The notes: generated from the letters alone by a model not told the origin. 48,701 nt of DNA from Eikenella sp. (GCA_030528345.1 JAUMZB010000014.1:1-48701), one strand, 5' to 3'. Shown: positions 1 through 6,805, counted from the first letter of the stretch. Translations and numbers: made by a program.

Positions 1-257
1 AACAGGCAGATCTCGGCATCGGGGTCTTGGGCGGCAATGCGGCCCAAATGGTAGGCCCAAACCAAGCCGGGGTCGGTCGCGTCGGGCGGCAGGAAGATGA
101 AGTGCGCCCGTTTGCCGAAGCGGCAGAGCGCCTCGCACCAAGGCATGGGCATGTATTCCTGACCGGCGGGAAGAAACAGCCAGATATGGCAGGCGGGGTC
201 GATTTCGTTCAGATATTCCGGCTGCGCGGAGGAAAAAGAGAGCAGGATGTGTTTCAT
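1..257 (-). CDS. PIN-like domain protein, 3' end beyond window
   Basis: The first 85 codons of a minus-strand gene whose remainder lies beyond base 1. Visible segments are WLFLPAGQEYMP (about residues 26-37), a region like G-KRAHFIFLPP, and AYHLGRIAAQDPDAEICL near the cut. This order (a strand ending in WLF, then FI-L, then YHLGR-AA-DPDA) matches my memory of the bacterial PIN-like domain family, in which the next block would be a strand followed by KDTGFDPL. The nuclease role is therefore an inference, and the acidic residues that would support it are mostly outside the window. No good Shine-Dalgarno precedes the ATG at 257, and no earlier in-frame start looks better. It has no signal peptide, so it is probably cytoplasmic. 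Confidence 0.6.
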   Translation of the reverse strand, partial: MKHILLSFSSAQPEYLNEIDPACHIWLFLPAGQEYMPMPWCEALCRFGKRAHFIFLPPDATDPGLVWAYHLGRIAAQDPDAEICL

Positions 258-555
258 GTTCGGGAAGCGGTGTGCCGGCCGTGCGGCCGTTTTTTATGGC
301 CGTACCGCATCGGGCCCCCTTTTTGGGCGCACGGGCGGACAAGCCGGTTTATTATGAGAGGACACCGTTCGTCCGGCGCCGTTTTATGGGGCGGAAATAT
401 AACAAAAAATTCCCGCCTGCGGTAGGGCGCGACAGGCGGGGCGGCCGGCTGCGGCGCGGTGTGGCGGCGCAGTAAGCGACTGCTTTTTATCAAAAACCGT
501 TCAGAAACCTGATTTTTACTATTGTAATAATTTTATTGATTGAAAAAGACTATGA
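258..555. other. intergenic region with a minus-strand terminator
   Basis: 298 bases between the SDR gene and the PIN-like gene. The part next to the SDR stop (480-555) is AT-rich. A terminator for the SDR operon lies at 404-440. Short open frames on both strands here are low-complexity and lack ribosome sites; I do not believe them. Confidence 0.6.
404..440 (-). terminator. Rho-independent terminator of the SDR operon
   Basis: Read on the minus strand: an 8-bp stem CCCGCCTG / CAGGCGGG with a 13-base loop, followed by AATTTTTT. It lies about 115 bases past the stop codon of the SDR gene and is the only good terminator before the PIN-like gene. Confidence 0.7.
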
Positions 556-1422
556 CTAGCCCTTGGGGGCGGTGCGGCCGCCGACCGCTTTGCTGCGGCA
601 GCCGAATGTGCCGGCGGCTTGCGGCGGGCGGCCGATGAGGGCGGCGAAGGCGGTGCAGTCGGCCACCGAACCTTCCCGCAGCAGGCGCAGGCTGTCGCGG
701 CTGAGCATGCCGTTGCCGGATGCTTCGGCCAGCGCGGCACCCCATTCGGCCAAGGGGCGCGGCAGGGCGAGGATGCGGGCGGGCGTTTTGCGGTGGAGGT
801 TGCGGCGCAGCAGGTTCAGGTAGCCCGCTAAGGTGCAGCGCTGGCTGCCGGTGAAGGCGATACGGCCGGTGGCGGTGCCGGTTGCCAAATTGGCGAGACC
901 TTCGGCCACATCGTCGAGGTGGACGGGCTGGAGCGCATAATGGCCGCCTTCGGGCAGGCAGATGAGCGGCAGGCGGGCCAGCCGGATAAACAGTTCGCAA
1001 CTGGCGCCGCCGCGGCCGAAGACCACGGAAGGTTGCGCGACGGCCGTGCTCAGGCCGCTGCCGGCCACAGCCTGGTCGCCGCGCCCCTTGCTGCCGAGAA
1101 AGGCCACCGGATGGCAGGCATCGGCACCGAGGGCGGACAGTTGCACCCAGCGCCGTACGCCGTGCTCCGCTGCCAAGCGGGCCAGTCTGGCCGGCGTGTG
1201 GTGGTGGACGGTTTCCAAGACGGCGCGGTGGCGGCTCATCACGCCGACGGCATTGATGACCACATTGCAGTTTTTCAGGTAGCCCGTGATGCGGGCGAAA
1301 TCGGGTTGCAGGAAATCAAATTCACGGCTGCCGGGTGCGGCGACCCGATGGCCTTGCTGTTGCAGCAGGCGGGCGGTGGCGGCGCCGATAAAGCCGCTGC
1401 CGCCGAAAAGCAGGATGTTCAT
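556..1422 (-). CDS. NAD(P)-binding SDR / NmrA-like epimerase-family protein
   Basis: 288 aa. The N-terminus MNILLFGGSGFIGAATARLL is a Rossmann fold with the GGxGFIG dinucleotide-binding motif at residues 8-14. It is followed by an acidic/polar end of beta-2, VVINAVGV (beta-4) and WVQLSALGADA near residue 122, which is where extended SDRs place their serine. A canonical YxxxK is not clear, so this may be an atypical SDR of the NDUFA9/NmrA type that binds NAD(P) without classic catalysis. The start at 1422 is chosen because GGAGCC precedes it and the Rossmann motif begins at residue 5; a longer frame to 1818 would overlap the upstream gene. It is the last gene of a minus-strand run from the DoxX-like gene at 3100. 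Substrate unknown. Confidence 0.85.
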   Translation of the reverse strand: MNILLFGGSGFIGAATARLLQQQGHRVAAPGSREFDFLQPDFARITGYLKNCNVVINAVGVMSRHRAVLETVHHHTPARLARLAAEHGVRRWVQLSALGADACHPVAFLGSKGRGDQAVAGSGLSTAVAQPSVVFGRGGASCELFIRLARLPLICLPEGGHYALQPVHLDDVAEGLANLATGTATGRIAFTGSQRCTLAGYLNLLRRNLHRKTPARILALPRPLAEWGAALAEASGNGMLSRDSLRLLREGSVADCTAFAALIGRPPQAAGTFGCRSKAVGGRTAPKG

Positions 1423-1457
1423 GATGGCTCCGATAATCAGTGGCAGGCAGGATGGGA

Positions 1458-1940
1458 CTATTTGAACAGTGGCGGCAGGCCGTCGTCGGCGCGGGGCGTG
1501 GCGGCCGGCGTGTCCGGATCGAGATCGGGCGTTTGGGCGCGTTTGAGGCGGAGTTTGCCGCTCGTTTGGGGTGCCGGCAGCCCGTTGTGCGGCAGGCGGA
1601 TTTGCTGGCGGACGAGGTAGGCCAACACCAACAGCAGGCCGACGCCGCCGAAAATGGCCCAGCGCAGGGCATACAGCAGGTTGTCGGCCAAACTCTGACC
1701 GAAACGCGGGGCGAACAGCAGCACGCAGAGCATGGGCAGCAGCAGGGTGAGGCTGAGGTAGAGCCGCTGCCAGAACATACCGCTGATGTCCTTTACTTCC
1801 GGGCGCGGGTCGTCGCACAGAAAGGCCAAGACTTGGCGCAGCGGCCGGCCGAGAATGGCCCAGCAGATGCCGCTGACCGTGAGCGAAACCAGCACCATGG
1901 CGGCGGTGACGAGCAGAGAAGAATGGGCGGCGGAAGACAT
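1458..1940 (-). CDS. small inner-membrane protein, unknown function
   Basis: 160 aa. Three hydrophobic segments: residues about 8-30 (LLVTAAMVLVSLTVSGICWAIL), 60-78 (LYLSLTLLLPMLCVLLF) and 90-110 (WAIFGGVGLLLVLAYLV). A polar, proline-rich cytoplasmic tail of about 50 residues (TPDLDPDTPAATPRADDG) follows. I do not recognise a named family. AGGAG lies seven bases before the ATG. It lies 35 bases upstream of the SDR gene and after the DUF2269 gene, with a MITE remnant between. The context suggests a membrane partner of the same oxidoreductase-type operon, but that is inference only. Confidence 0.75.
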   Translation of the reverse strand: MSSAAHSSLLVTAAMVLVSLTVSGICWAILGRPLRQVLAFLCDDPRPEVKDISGMFWQRLYLSLTLLLPMLCVLLFAPRFGQSLADNLLYALRWAIFGGVGLLLVLAYLVRQQIRLPHNGLPAPQTSGKLRLKRAQTPDLDPDTPAATPRADDGLPPLFK

Positions 1941-2010
1941 AACAAGCTCCTTAATCGGTTAAGAAAATCAAACGGTGGCTTTCAGGCAGCCTGAGCGCCG
2001 TTCAAAGTCT

Positions 2011-2216
2011 GCATGGCGGCGGTGTTCGGGGGCAAAAATTCCCGTCTGCGGTGTCGGCAATACCCGCAAGATGTCCGATCTTGCTGCGCCGGCCGGTTTG
2101 ATTGGCGTAGCGTGTCAAACCGCCTTCTCCGAATTGGCCTTGCGGGCGTGAATTGTTTCTCAGGAAACCCCTGCATCCGCCACACCGCTGCGCAAGCCCA
2201 ATAACGACACGCTTTA
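2011..2216. mobile_element. degenerate MITE, family A (TAGGGCGTGTCG ends)
   Basis: Aligns over most of its length with the longer copies at 3765-4018 and 11024-11274. Shared blocks are the GGCGGTRTT segment, CCGCAAGAT...ATCTTGCTGCGCCGGCCGG, GCGTGTCAAACCGCC and a right end resembling CGCAAGC..AACGACACGC.TTA. The left terminal repeat is missing; a DNA uptake sequence (CAGGCAGCCTGA, 1983-1994) sits near where it should be. The right terminal bases TTA (2214-2216) are, on the minus strand, the TAA stop codon of the DUF2269 gene. Confidence 0.7.
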
Positions 2217-2684
2217 AACGGGTTTCAAAACCATCAGGAAATACACGATGACCATGGCGCAGAAGGCGGGGTAGCCCAGCAGTTCCCAGCGCCGTGCGTC
2301 GCGCCAGTAGGCATCGGGCAGAGTACGCTCGCCGCGTTCGGCCGCCGCTTGGGCGGTTTTGGCCATGCGCAGCTGCAAGACCACCACCGGCAGCCAACAG
2401 AGGCCGGCCAAGCTGTAAAGCGCCAGCGTCCACACAATCCAGCTCATGCTCCAGTCCATGCCGGTGTGGCGGATCATCCACAGCCCGGAGAGGGGCTGGA
2501 AAATCACCGCCGGAGTGGTGAACCACCAGTCGGCACGGCAAACCAGTCGCGACACCACGGCTTGTGCTTGTACGTTGCCGCTGCGGTTGGCGAAGAAAAG
2601 GTAAAACGCAGTGCCGAAGCCGGTGCCGACCATCAGGGTGGCGGAGAGGATGTGGAGGGTTTTGACGACGAGATAAGTGTTCAT
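2214..2684 (-). CDS. DUF2269 family integral membrane protein
   Basis: 156 aa with four predicted membrane helices: residues about 5-28 (VKTLHILSATLMVGTGFGTAFYL), 53-72, 80-103 (IVWTLALYSLAGLCWLPVVVLQL) and 136-154. The VKxLHILSATLMVGTGFG start and the WWFTTPA block with later W-D residues are typical of the DUF2269 family, whose biochemical role is unknown. Its ATG overlaps the stop codon of the upstream DoxX-like gene by four bases (ATGA), which implies translational coupling. The stop codon TAA is formed by the terminal bases of the neighbouring MITE, so the natural C-terminus may have been slightly changed by the insertion, although KPV is a plausible family end. Confidence 0.85.
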   Translation of the reverse strand: MNTYLVVKTLHILSATLMVGTGFGTAFYLFFANRSGNVQAQAVVSRLVCRADWWFTTPAVIFQPLSGLWMIRHTGMDWSMSWIVWTLALYSLAGLCWLPVVVLQLRMAKTAQAAAERGERTLPDAYWRDARRWELLGYPAFCAMVIVYFLMVLKPV

Positions 2685-3100
2685 GACGCGCTCCTTTCAG
2701 AATCGGGGTCGGGCGCAGGCTGCATCGAGTTGGCCGCCTTGCCGGTGCCGGCCAGCCAAACCGTCACGGCCAGCAGGGGAAAATTTTTCACCAAAGGGGC
2801 GAAGGGGTGCAGCCAATTGGCCGGCAGGCGCAGCGCTACAATCAAGGTATAGGCCGCGATGGTGGCGGCCTGTGCCGCCCACAGCAGCCGGTACTGCCGC
2901 CAAGGGCTGAAGAGCAGCAGGCCGAGCAGCACATCCCAAGCCGAAGCGGCTGCAAGAGCGGGCATCTGCCATTGGGGCGGCAGGCCGGTATCGGCCAGCA
3001 GCCGCAGCGCTTCGTTGCGGGCGCTGAGGACGGGTTGCAGCCCGCTCCACAGCCACAAACCGCCGAAGGCGGCCGAAATATACTGAGGTTGTTTATTCAT
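2681..3100 (-). CDS. DoxX-like family membrane protein
   Basis: 139 aa, four hydrophobic stretches (about 8-24, 45-65, 70-92, 100-118). The pattern GLWLWSGLQP near the N-terminus, an amphipathic segment LxLLADTGL and ASAWDVLLGLLLF match the DoxX-like proteins that accompany SDR-type oxidoreductases. In other bacteria the same domain is fused to an SDR or sits beside DUF2269 and SDR genes, as here. First gene of the minus-strand operon DoxX - DUF2269 - membrane protein - SDR. A palindrome of the AATTTCTG-N6-CAGAAATT type (3102-3123) lies against its start codon and overlaps the ribosome site. The charged C-terminal tail (PDPDSERSAS) is not part of the domain. Confidence 0.8.
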   Translation of the reverse strand: MNKQPQYISAAFGGLWLWSGLQPVLSARNEALRLLADTGLPPQWQMPALAAASAWDVLLGLLLFSPWRQYRLLWAAQAATIAAYTLIVALRLPANWLHPFAPLVKNFPLLAVTVWLAGTGKAANSMQPAPDPDSERSAS

Positions 3101-3101
3101 A

Positions 3102-3123
3102 AATTTCTGCCTAAAGAGAAATA
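3102..3123. promoter_or_regulatory. operator-like palindrome at DoxX operon start
   Basis: AATTTCTG-cctaaa-GAGAAATA: same half-sites and same 6-base spacing as the palindromes at 3599-3620 and 4978-4999, with one mismatch at each end of the right half. It begins one base before the start codon, so a bound protein would block translation initiation as well as transcription. Confidence 0.45.
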
Positions 3124-3193
3124 AATGGGGAAATTTTTTGCCGAATTCTTCGGCAAACCCGATTTTCTGTTTGCGCTAAGCGGCTTAGCTTCC

Positions 3194-3465
3194 TTATCCA
3201 CAGCCTGTCTACGGTGTTATCCAAGCCGCCCGGGGAAAGCGGCGGCGGCGTGGGTGGCCGGTGCCCTGAACCGGAAAGGCGGCAAAACTGCCTGTTTTTT
3301 GGACAACGCTAAAATCTGCCAATGCCGTCAAACCCTTTGCCCGCTTATCCACAGCTTATCCCGACGGCCTTCCCCGGCGCTTGTGTAGAGCGGTTTTTCT
3401 TTGCCTGTTTTTTAATCGGTGCCGATTATGCCAAGCGGCTGATGGGCTTAGGTTGCCTTTCCACA
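3194..3465. promoter_or_regulatory. cluster of DnaA-box-like 9-mers
   Basis: TTATCCACA occurs exactly at 3194-3202 and 3345-3353. Weaker relatives are TTATCCAAG at about 3217, TTATCCCGA at about 3356 and CTTTCCACA at 3457-3465. An AT-rich tract follows at 3575-3645. This could be a DnaA-regulated site or a secondary DnaA reservoir. dnaA, dnaN, gidA and similar markers are not in the window, so calling it oriC is not justified. Confidence 0.35.
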
Positions 3466-3598
3466 GCAGAAACACATGGCCGTACACGGAAGATGTGGGC
3501 AGCCGGCGGGCGGGAGATTGGGCTGCCGGGACAGGGCAATCGTTTTATACGGCAAACGGCAGCCTAGGTTTTATTGCGCATCTATCCTTTAAGGATAT

Positions 3599-3646
3599 AA
3601 TTTCTGTATTTACTGAAATTATAGTTTAATTATTTGTTGGAAGCAA
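3599..3646 (-). promoter_or_regulatory. strong minus-strand promoter with operator, no clear gene
   Basis: On the minus strand: -35 TTGCTT (3646-3641), 17-base spacer, -10 TATAAT (3623-3618), and the palindrome AATTTCTG-tattta-CTGAAATT (3599-3620) overlapping the -10. The stretch from about 3582 to 3625 resembles the promoter/leader of the DCC gene at 4962, including AAAGGATAG. Here the following ATG opens only five codons before a stop. It may be the remains of a lost gene, or a distal promoter for the DoxX operon with a leader of about 500 bases. Confidence 0.5.
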
Positions 3647-3647
3647 G

Positions 3648-3767
3648 ATGCATTTGATGATGATGGCGGGAGGAAGGCAATATCGGATTCCATTCGCTGT
3701 TTTGTTTTTGATTGTTACCGGGAGTGGCTTATTCGGTCGGGGCGCAGGCAGTCTGAAAGCTGTTTAG
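3648..3767 (+). CDS. possible 39-residue membrane peptide
   Basis: Starts MHLMMMAGGRQYRIPF and continues with a hydrophobic stretch AVLFLIVTGSGLF before a short basic tail; GGAAG lies about 6 bases before the ATG. The stop codon TAG is the first three bases of the MITE at 3765, so any original gene could have been longer. Against it: the only good promoter here points the other way and covers the region just upstream. Weakly supported. Confidence 0.2.
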   Translation: MHLMMMAGGRQYRIPFAVLFLIVTGSGLFGRGAGSLKAV

Positions 3768-4018
3768 GGCGTGTCGCCACAAAGCGTTACAGCGGTATTT
3801 TTGGTTAAAACCCGCATCTGCTGCATTATCCCCCAAGGGGACGCAGGAGATGCCCGCAAGATATCCAATCTTGCTGCGCTGGCTGGTTTTACTGGCGTCG
3901 CGTGTCAAACCGCCCTCTTCGAGTGAGCCTGGCAGTTGCAAATTTTGTCTCGGTAGCGCAGCAGCAGACTTGCGAAGCTAAAAAAACCGCTTCGCAAGCA
4001 TGATGGCGACATGCCCTA
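3765..4018. mobile_element. MITE, family A, full-length copy (254 bp)
   Basis: Terminal inverted repeats TAGGGCGTGTCGCCA / TGGCGACATGCCCTA. No coding capacity for a transposase. Inside are a palindrome GCAAGAT-atcca-ATCTTGC and, near the right end, the inverted repeat CTTGCGAAGC...GCTTCGCAAG. It is recognisably the same sequence as 11024-11274 throughout. Flanking bases fit insertion at a TA or TNA target, as in IS5-type transposition; that parentage is inference. Confidence 0.8.
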
Positions 4019-4135
4019 GGCAGCCTGCATTATTCTATTCTGCCAAACATTTTCCTACGCGTGTCTGACCCAACGGAGATGACGAACGGGTTTTGAAAGC
4101 GTCCTCATGTGGGCGGCGGTAGGCAGCGGCACCAT

Positions 4136-4166
4136 AAAAAACGGCGGCTGTTGGGCGCCGCCGCCG
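4136..4166 (-). terminator. Rho-independent terminator of the 93-aa gene
   Basis: On the minus strand a GGCGGC...GCCGCC stem is followed by GTTTTTT. It lies about 20 bases beyond the stop codon at 4185. Confidence 0.7.
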
Positions 4167-4184
4167 GGGAGCAGGTTCGGTAGT

Positions 4185-4466
4185 TTACTTGATCTGAAAG
4201 CCTTCCCGCAGTTTGTCGCGGAACATGGGAAAGTCTTCCAAAGCGTTCAATACGGCGTGTTGGGCGTCGTATTCGCGTGCCAGCTCTTTGATGAATGCCT
4301 CCGCCGCCACGGTGCGGCTGTTGCTCCAGTCGTATTTCTTGCTCACCTTCATTCGAGCCGCCCATTGCTGGCGGGCACTGTCTTCGATAATCATCACGAT
4401 GCAGTGCAATTCGAAATTGCCTTTGTCATCGCTGCCGGAGTATTTGTCGGAAAAATTGCGCAGCAT
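4185..4466 (-). CDS. conserved-looking small cytoplasmic protein, unknown
   Basis: 93 aa, no signal peptide or membrane segment. Mixed charged composition with a central WSNSRTVAAEAFIKELAREYD helix-like segment and a C-terminal LEDFPMFRDKLREGFQIK. AAGGAAA stands eight bases before the ATG, and a good terminator follows, so this is a complete single-gene unit. I do not recognise the family. The ORF has no credible competitor on the other strand. Confidence 0.7.
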   Translation of the reverse strand: MLRNFSDKYSGSDDKGNFELHCIVMIIEDSARQQWAARMKVSKKYDWSNSRTVAAEAFIKELAREYDAQHAVLNALEDFPMFRDKLREGFQIK

Positions 4467-4554
4467 AAGTAGGTTTCCTTGTTGTGGTTATTTGATAAGG
4501 CACGGATAACCATAGCACAATATGCGCATTTTCTCTATTGCCTGCAAAGCCGGT

Positions 4555-4962
4555 TCAGCGTTTGGCCGGCGGAATCCGGCACATGCCCTCGTCGCACACG
4601 CCGCCGTAGATGAGGCGGATCAGCCGGTCGGGGATGCGGTAGCGGTTGCGGGCCAAGGCGGGATAGAGCCGGTCGCCCAGCCATTTGACGGGAGGAAAAG
4701 CCAGTAAACCGGCCAATGTGTGTAAGCCGGCGCTGCGGTAAAGCAGGCGCACGGCATCCATGTGGGTGTGCCAGCCGCCGTTGCCGTCGCGCACGCACAG
4801 ATAAGTCATCGCCTGTACGCGCGAAATACCGGCGGCTTCGAGCTCGGATAAGGCATCGTCAACCGCAGTAATCTGTACGGCATCCGGCCGGCGGCGGTGC
4901 ATCTTGACCGCTTCGGTGCGGCACAGCGGGCAGTGGCTGTCGTAGTACATGGTGATGGACAT
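4555..4962 (-). CDS. DCC family (DUF393) thiol-disulfide oxidoreductase-like protein
   Basis: 135 aa. The N-terminus MSITMYYDSHCPLCRTEAVKM contains the hallmark YDxxCPxC (C11, C14), which names the DCC family together with the later D-C-C-type positions; here V-CDEGMC near the C-terminus supplies two more cysteines. The family is thought to be thioredoxin-fold-like and redox-active, but its substrates are not known. AAAGGATAG serves as ribosome site before the ATG at 4962. It has its own promoter with an overlapping palindromic operator (4978-5031) that matches sites at the DoxX operon, so the two units probably share a regulator. Confidence 0.85.
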   Translation of the reverse strand: MSITMYYDSHCPLCRTEAVKMHRRRPDAVQITAVDDALSELEAAGISRVQAMTYLCVRDGNGGWHTHMDAVRLLYRSAGLHTLAGLLAFPPVKWLGDRLYPALARNRYRIPDRLIRLIYGGVCDEGMCRIPPAKR

Positions 4963-4977
4963 TTTCTATCCTTTCAT

Positions 4978-5031
4978 AATTTCTGTATTGGCAGAAATTA
5001 AAGTATAGATGAATCTGTTAAGGCGGTGCAA
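4978..5031 (-). promoter_or_regulatory. DCC gene promoter with palindromic operator
   Basis: Minus strand: -35 TTGCAC (5031-5026), 18-base spacer, -10 TATACT (5007-5002). The perfect palindrome AATTTCTG-tattgg-CAGAAATT at 4978-4999 covers the expected start point (about 4995), which is the classic position for a repressor. Confidence 0.6.
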
Positions 5032-5188
5032 GCACAGATTGAGCTGTTGCTTTCAGGCAGCCCGAAGGTTTTGCAAATAAATTTTTTATTGGCTTTGGTC
5101 AAGGTGTGGCGGGCTGCTGCAGGCTACCTGAAAAGGATGGGGCGTTTGTTGTCGCCGGGTTGGGCGGAAAAGGCGGGTCGGGCGGGCA

Positions 5189-5965
5189 TTAAAAACCGTT
5201 TTCCATCATGATCTGGCCGGGAATGCGGTTGCGGTGCATGCTGAAGCCCAGATTGAGCAGGGCTTGGAAGGTGTCTTTCACCATGGCGGGATTGCCGCAG
5301 ATCATGAAGCGGCTGTGTTCGGGAGAGAAGGGCAGGCCGATGGCTTGGTTGAGCGAACCGTCGGCCAAGAGTTCGGGCAGGCGGCGGTTGAGCGGGGCGG
5401 CATCGGGTTCGCGGGTGAGGACGGGGATGAAGCGCAGTTTGTGGGCGTAGTCGCCGACCAAAGGGTGCCGGCTGAGGTTTTGCAGGGTCTCCCGAAAAAT
5501 CAGCTCGCCTGCGTAGGAGACGGAGTGAACCAGTACGAGGTGCTCGAAGCGCTGCCAGATTTCGGGCTGTTGCAGGATGGCGAGGAAGGGGGCGATGCCG
5601 GAACCGGTGCAGAGCATGATGAGGTCGCGGCCGTCGGGGAAGCGTTCGGGCAGGAAAAAGCCGGTGGCGGTTTTGTCGAGCAAGAGGATGTCGCCGGCTT
5701 GCAGTTCGGCCAGGCGGGCGGACATGGGGCCGTCTTCGATGAGGACGGCGAAGTATTCGAGGGTGTCGGCGTATTCGGCGGACACCACGGAGTAGGCGCG
5801 CCAGATGAAGCCGCTGCCTTCAGGTAGCCCGAGGCGGGAGAATTGGCCGGCGCTGAAGCGGTATTCGGCGGGGCGGGTGATGGCGAAAGTCATCAGCTTG
5901 GGGGTGTGGTGTTTGACCCAAAGCACGGTTTCTTCGGTGTATTTGGCAGCGGGGGCGGCGGTCAT
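5189..5965 (-). CDS. fpr: ferredoxin--NADP+ reductase
   Basis: 258 aa, the usual length for bacterial Fpr. The FAD-binding barrel carries RAYS (residues 56-59), which contacts the flavin. The NADP-binding half begins at CTGSGIAPF (119-127), and a conserved ICGNPAMV block lies near residue 220. It transfers electrons between NADPH and ferredoxin or flavodoxin in the cytoplasm and in other bacteria supports redox-stress defence and Fe-S repair. The C-terminus ends MMENGF rather than an aromatic-capped VExxW/Y; the terminal F probably stacks on the flavin. Its start overlaps the stop of the J-domain gene by four bases (ATGA), so the two are translationally coupled. Confidence 0.92.
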   Translation of the reverse strand: MTAAPAAKYTEETVLWVKHHTPKLMTFAITRPAEYRFSAGQFSRLGLPEGSGFIWRAYSVVSAEYADTLEYFAVLIEDGPMSARLAELQAGDILLLDKTATGFFLPERFPDGRDLIMLCTGSGIAPFLAILQQPEIWQRFEHLVLVHSVSYAGELIFRETLQNLSRHPLVGDYAHKLRFIPVLTREPDAAPLNRRLPELLADGSLNQAIGLPFSPEHSRFMICGNPAMVKDTFQALLNLGFSMHRNRIPGQIMMENGF

Positions 5966-6726
5966 GGCGGGGAATCTTGCGGGAGGGTGACGGTAACGTC
6001 GGAATAAATGGGCGGCTCGCCGGTTTTTTCAAGCTGCCAGGCTTCGGTTTGCAGGAGGCGGCCGCTGTCCAGGCCGCTGTGGCGCAGGCGGTAGCGGCCG
6101 GGGCCGAGTTGGTAAACGGTGAAGTGGCCGTGTCGCGGCAGGTAGAAGGTGCGGATGGTTTGCCAGCGCTTGTTTTGCTGCAGTTGCAGCTCGGCCAGGC
6201 GGTCTTCGCCGGGGTTGCTGAAGCTGGCGATGGCGGTGCCGTTTCGGGCGAGCCGGGGGTAGCCGTCGATGTAGTCGGCATACAGCGGCCAGGGGCGGCC
6301 GTTGGGTGCGGCGGTGGGGCGTTGGTAAACGGTGGGCGCGGGGTGGCGGACGAGGGAGGCGTTGTGCCACCAGAGCAGCTGCAAACCCAGCAGGCCGAGC
6401 AGGAGGCCCAAACCCAAGATCAGCCGTTGGGTGCGGCGGTTTTGACGGTGGCGGGTGCGCTGCCCGGTTTGCCGGAGCAGGGTCGATGGCGGGGCAGGCC
6501 GGCGCTGTTCGGCAATCCATCGGTCGTGGCGGCGGCGCAGTTCGGGATCGGAGAGGACGCGGTAGGCTTCGTTTACCAGCTGCATAATGCGCAGGGCTTC
6601 GGCATCGTCGGGGTTGCGGTCGGGATGGTGGGGTTGCGACAGGCGGCGGTAGGCGGCGCGTATTTCTGCCGTGCCGGCGTTTTCCGGGATGTTGAGGGTG
6701 CGGTAGTGGGTGGGCAGCTGGGGCAT
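5962..6726 (-). CDS. membrane-anchored J-domain (DnaJ-like) protein
   Basis: 254 aa. Residues 6-70 form a J domain (HYRTLNIPENAGTAEIRAAY, then HPD at 34-36, then NEAYRVLSDPELRRRHD), able to stimulate an Hsp70 ATPase. A basic linker (RTRHRQNRRTQR) leads to one membrane helix (about 101-120, LILGLGLLLGLLGLQLLWW). The 130-residue remainder, presumably periplasmic, has no domain I know. No zinc-finger or G/F region, so it is a type III J protein, not DnaJ itself. The start at 6726 is chosen because the J domain begins at once; a longer frame upstream is low-complexity and overlaps the next gene. Coupled to fpr by a four-base overlap. Confidence 0.8.
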   Translation of the reverse strand: MPQLPTHYRTLNIPENAGTAEIRAAYRRLSQPHHPDRNPDDAEALRIMQLVNEAYRVLSDPELRRRHDRWIAEQRRPAPPSTLLRQTGQRTRHRQNRRTQRLILGLGLLLGLLGLQLLWWHNASLVRHPAPTVYQRPTAAPNGRPWPLYADYIDGYPRLARNGTAIASFSNPGEDRLAELQLQQNKRWQTIRTFYLPRHGHFTVYQLGPGRYRLRHSGLDSGRLLQTEAWQLEKTGEPPIYSDVTVTLPQDSPP

Positions 6727-6805
6727 GGCGGGTGGGCGGGGGTGTGCTGCGGCCGCAGGCTGCCGTTGCGGTTTCAGGTAGCCTGATGGCGGTGCGGCAA
6801 ACCGG

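Larger units (their letters stand above)
3101..4184. other. 1.1-kb region without a certain gene
   Basis: Holds, from left to right: an operator-like palindrome at the DoxX start (3102-3123); two perfect TTATCCACA 9-mers (3194-3202, 3345-3353) and a near match at 3457-3465; a minus-strand promoter with an overlapping palindrome (3599-3646); a tiny possible ORF (3648-3767); a 254-bp MITE (3765-4018); and the terminator of the 93-aa gene (4136-4166). Other open frames here lack ribosome sites and similarity to anything I know. Confidence 0.6.

Noticed and set aside
1423..1818. Upstream extension of the SDR gene to 1818
   Set aside because: Would overlap the 160-aa membrane protein gene on the same strand almost completely; the Rossmann motif and a good ribosome site fix the start at 1422.
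3101..3650. Chromosomal replication origin
   Set aside because: Only two perfect DnaA boxes, no origin marker genes, and no clear strand switch of genes around it. Kept only as a low-confidence box cluster.
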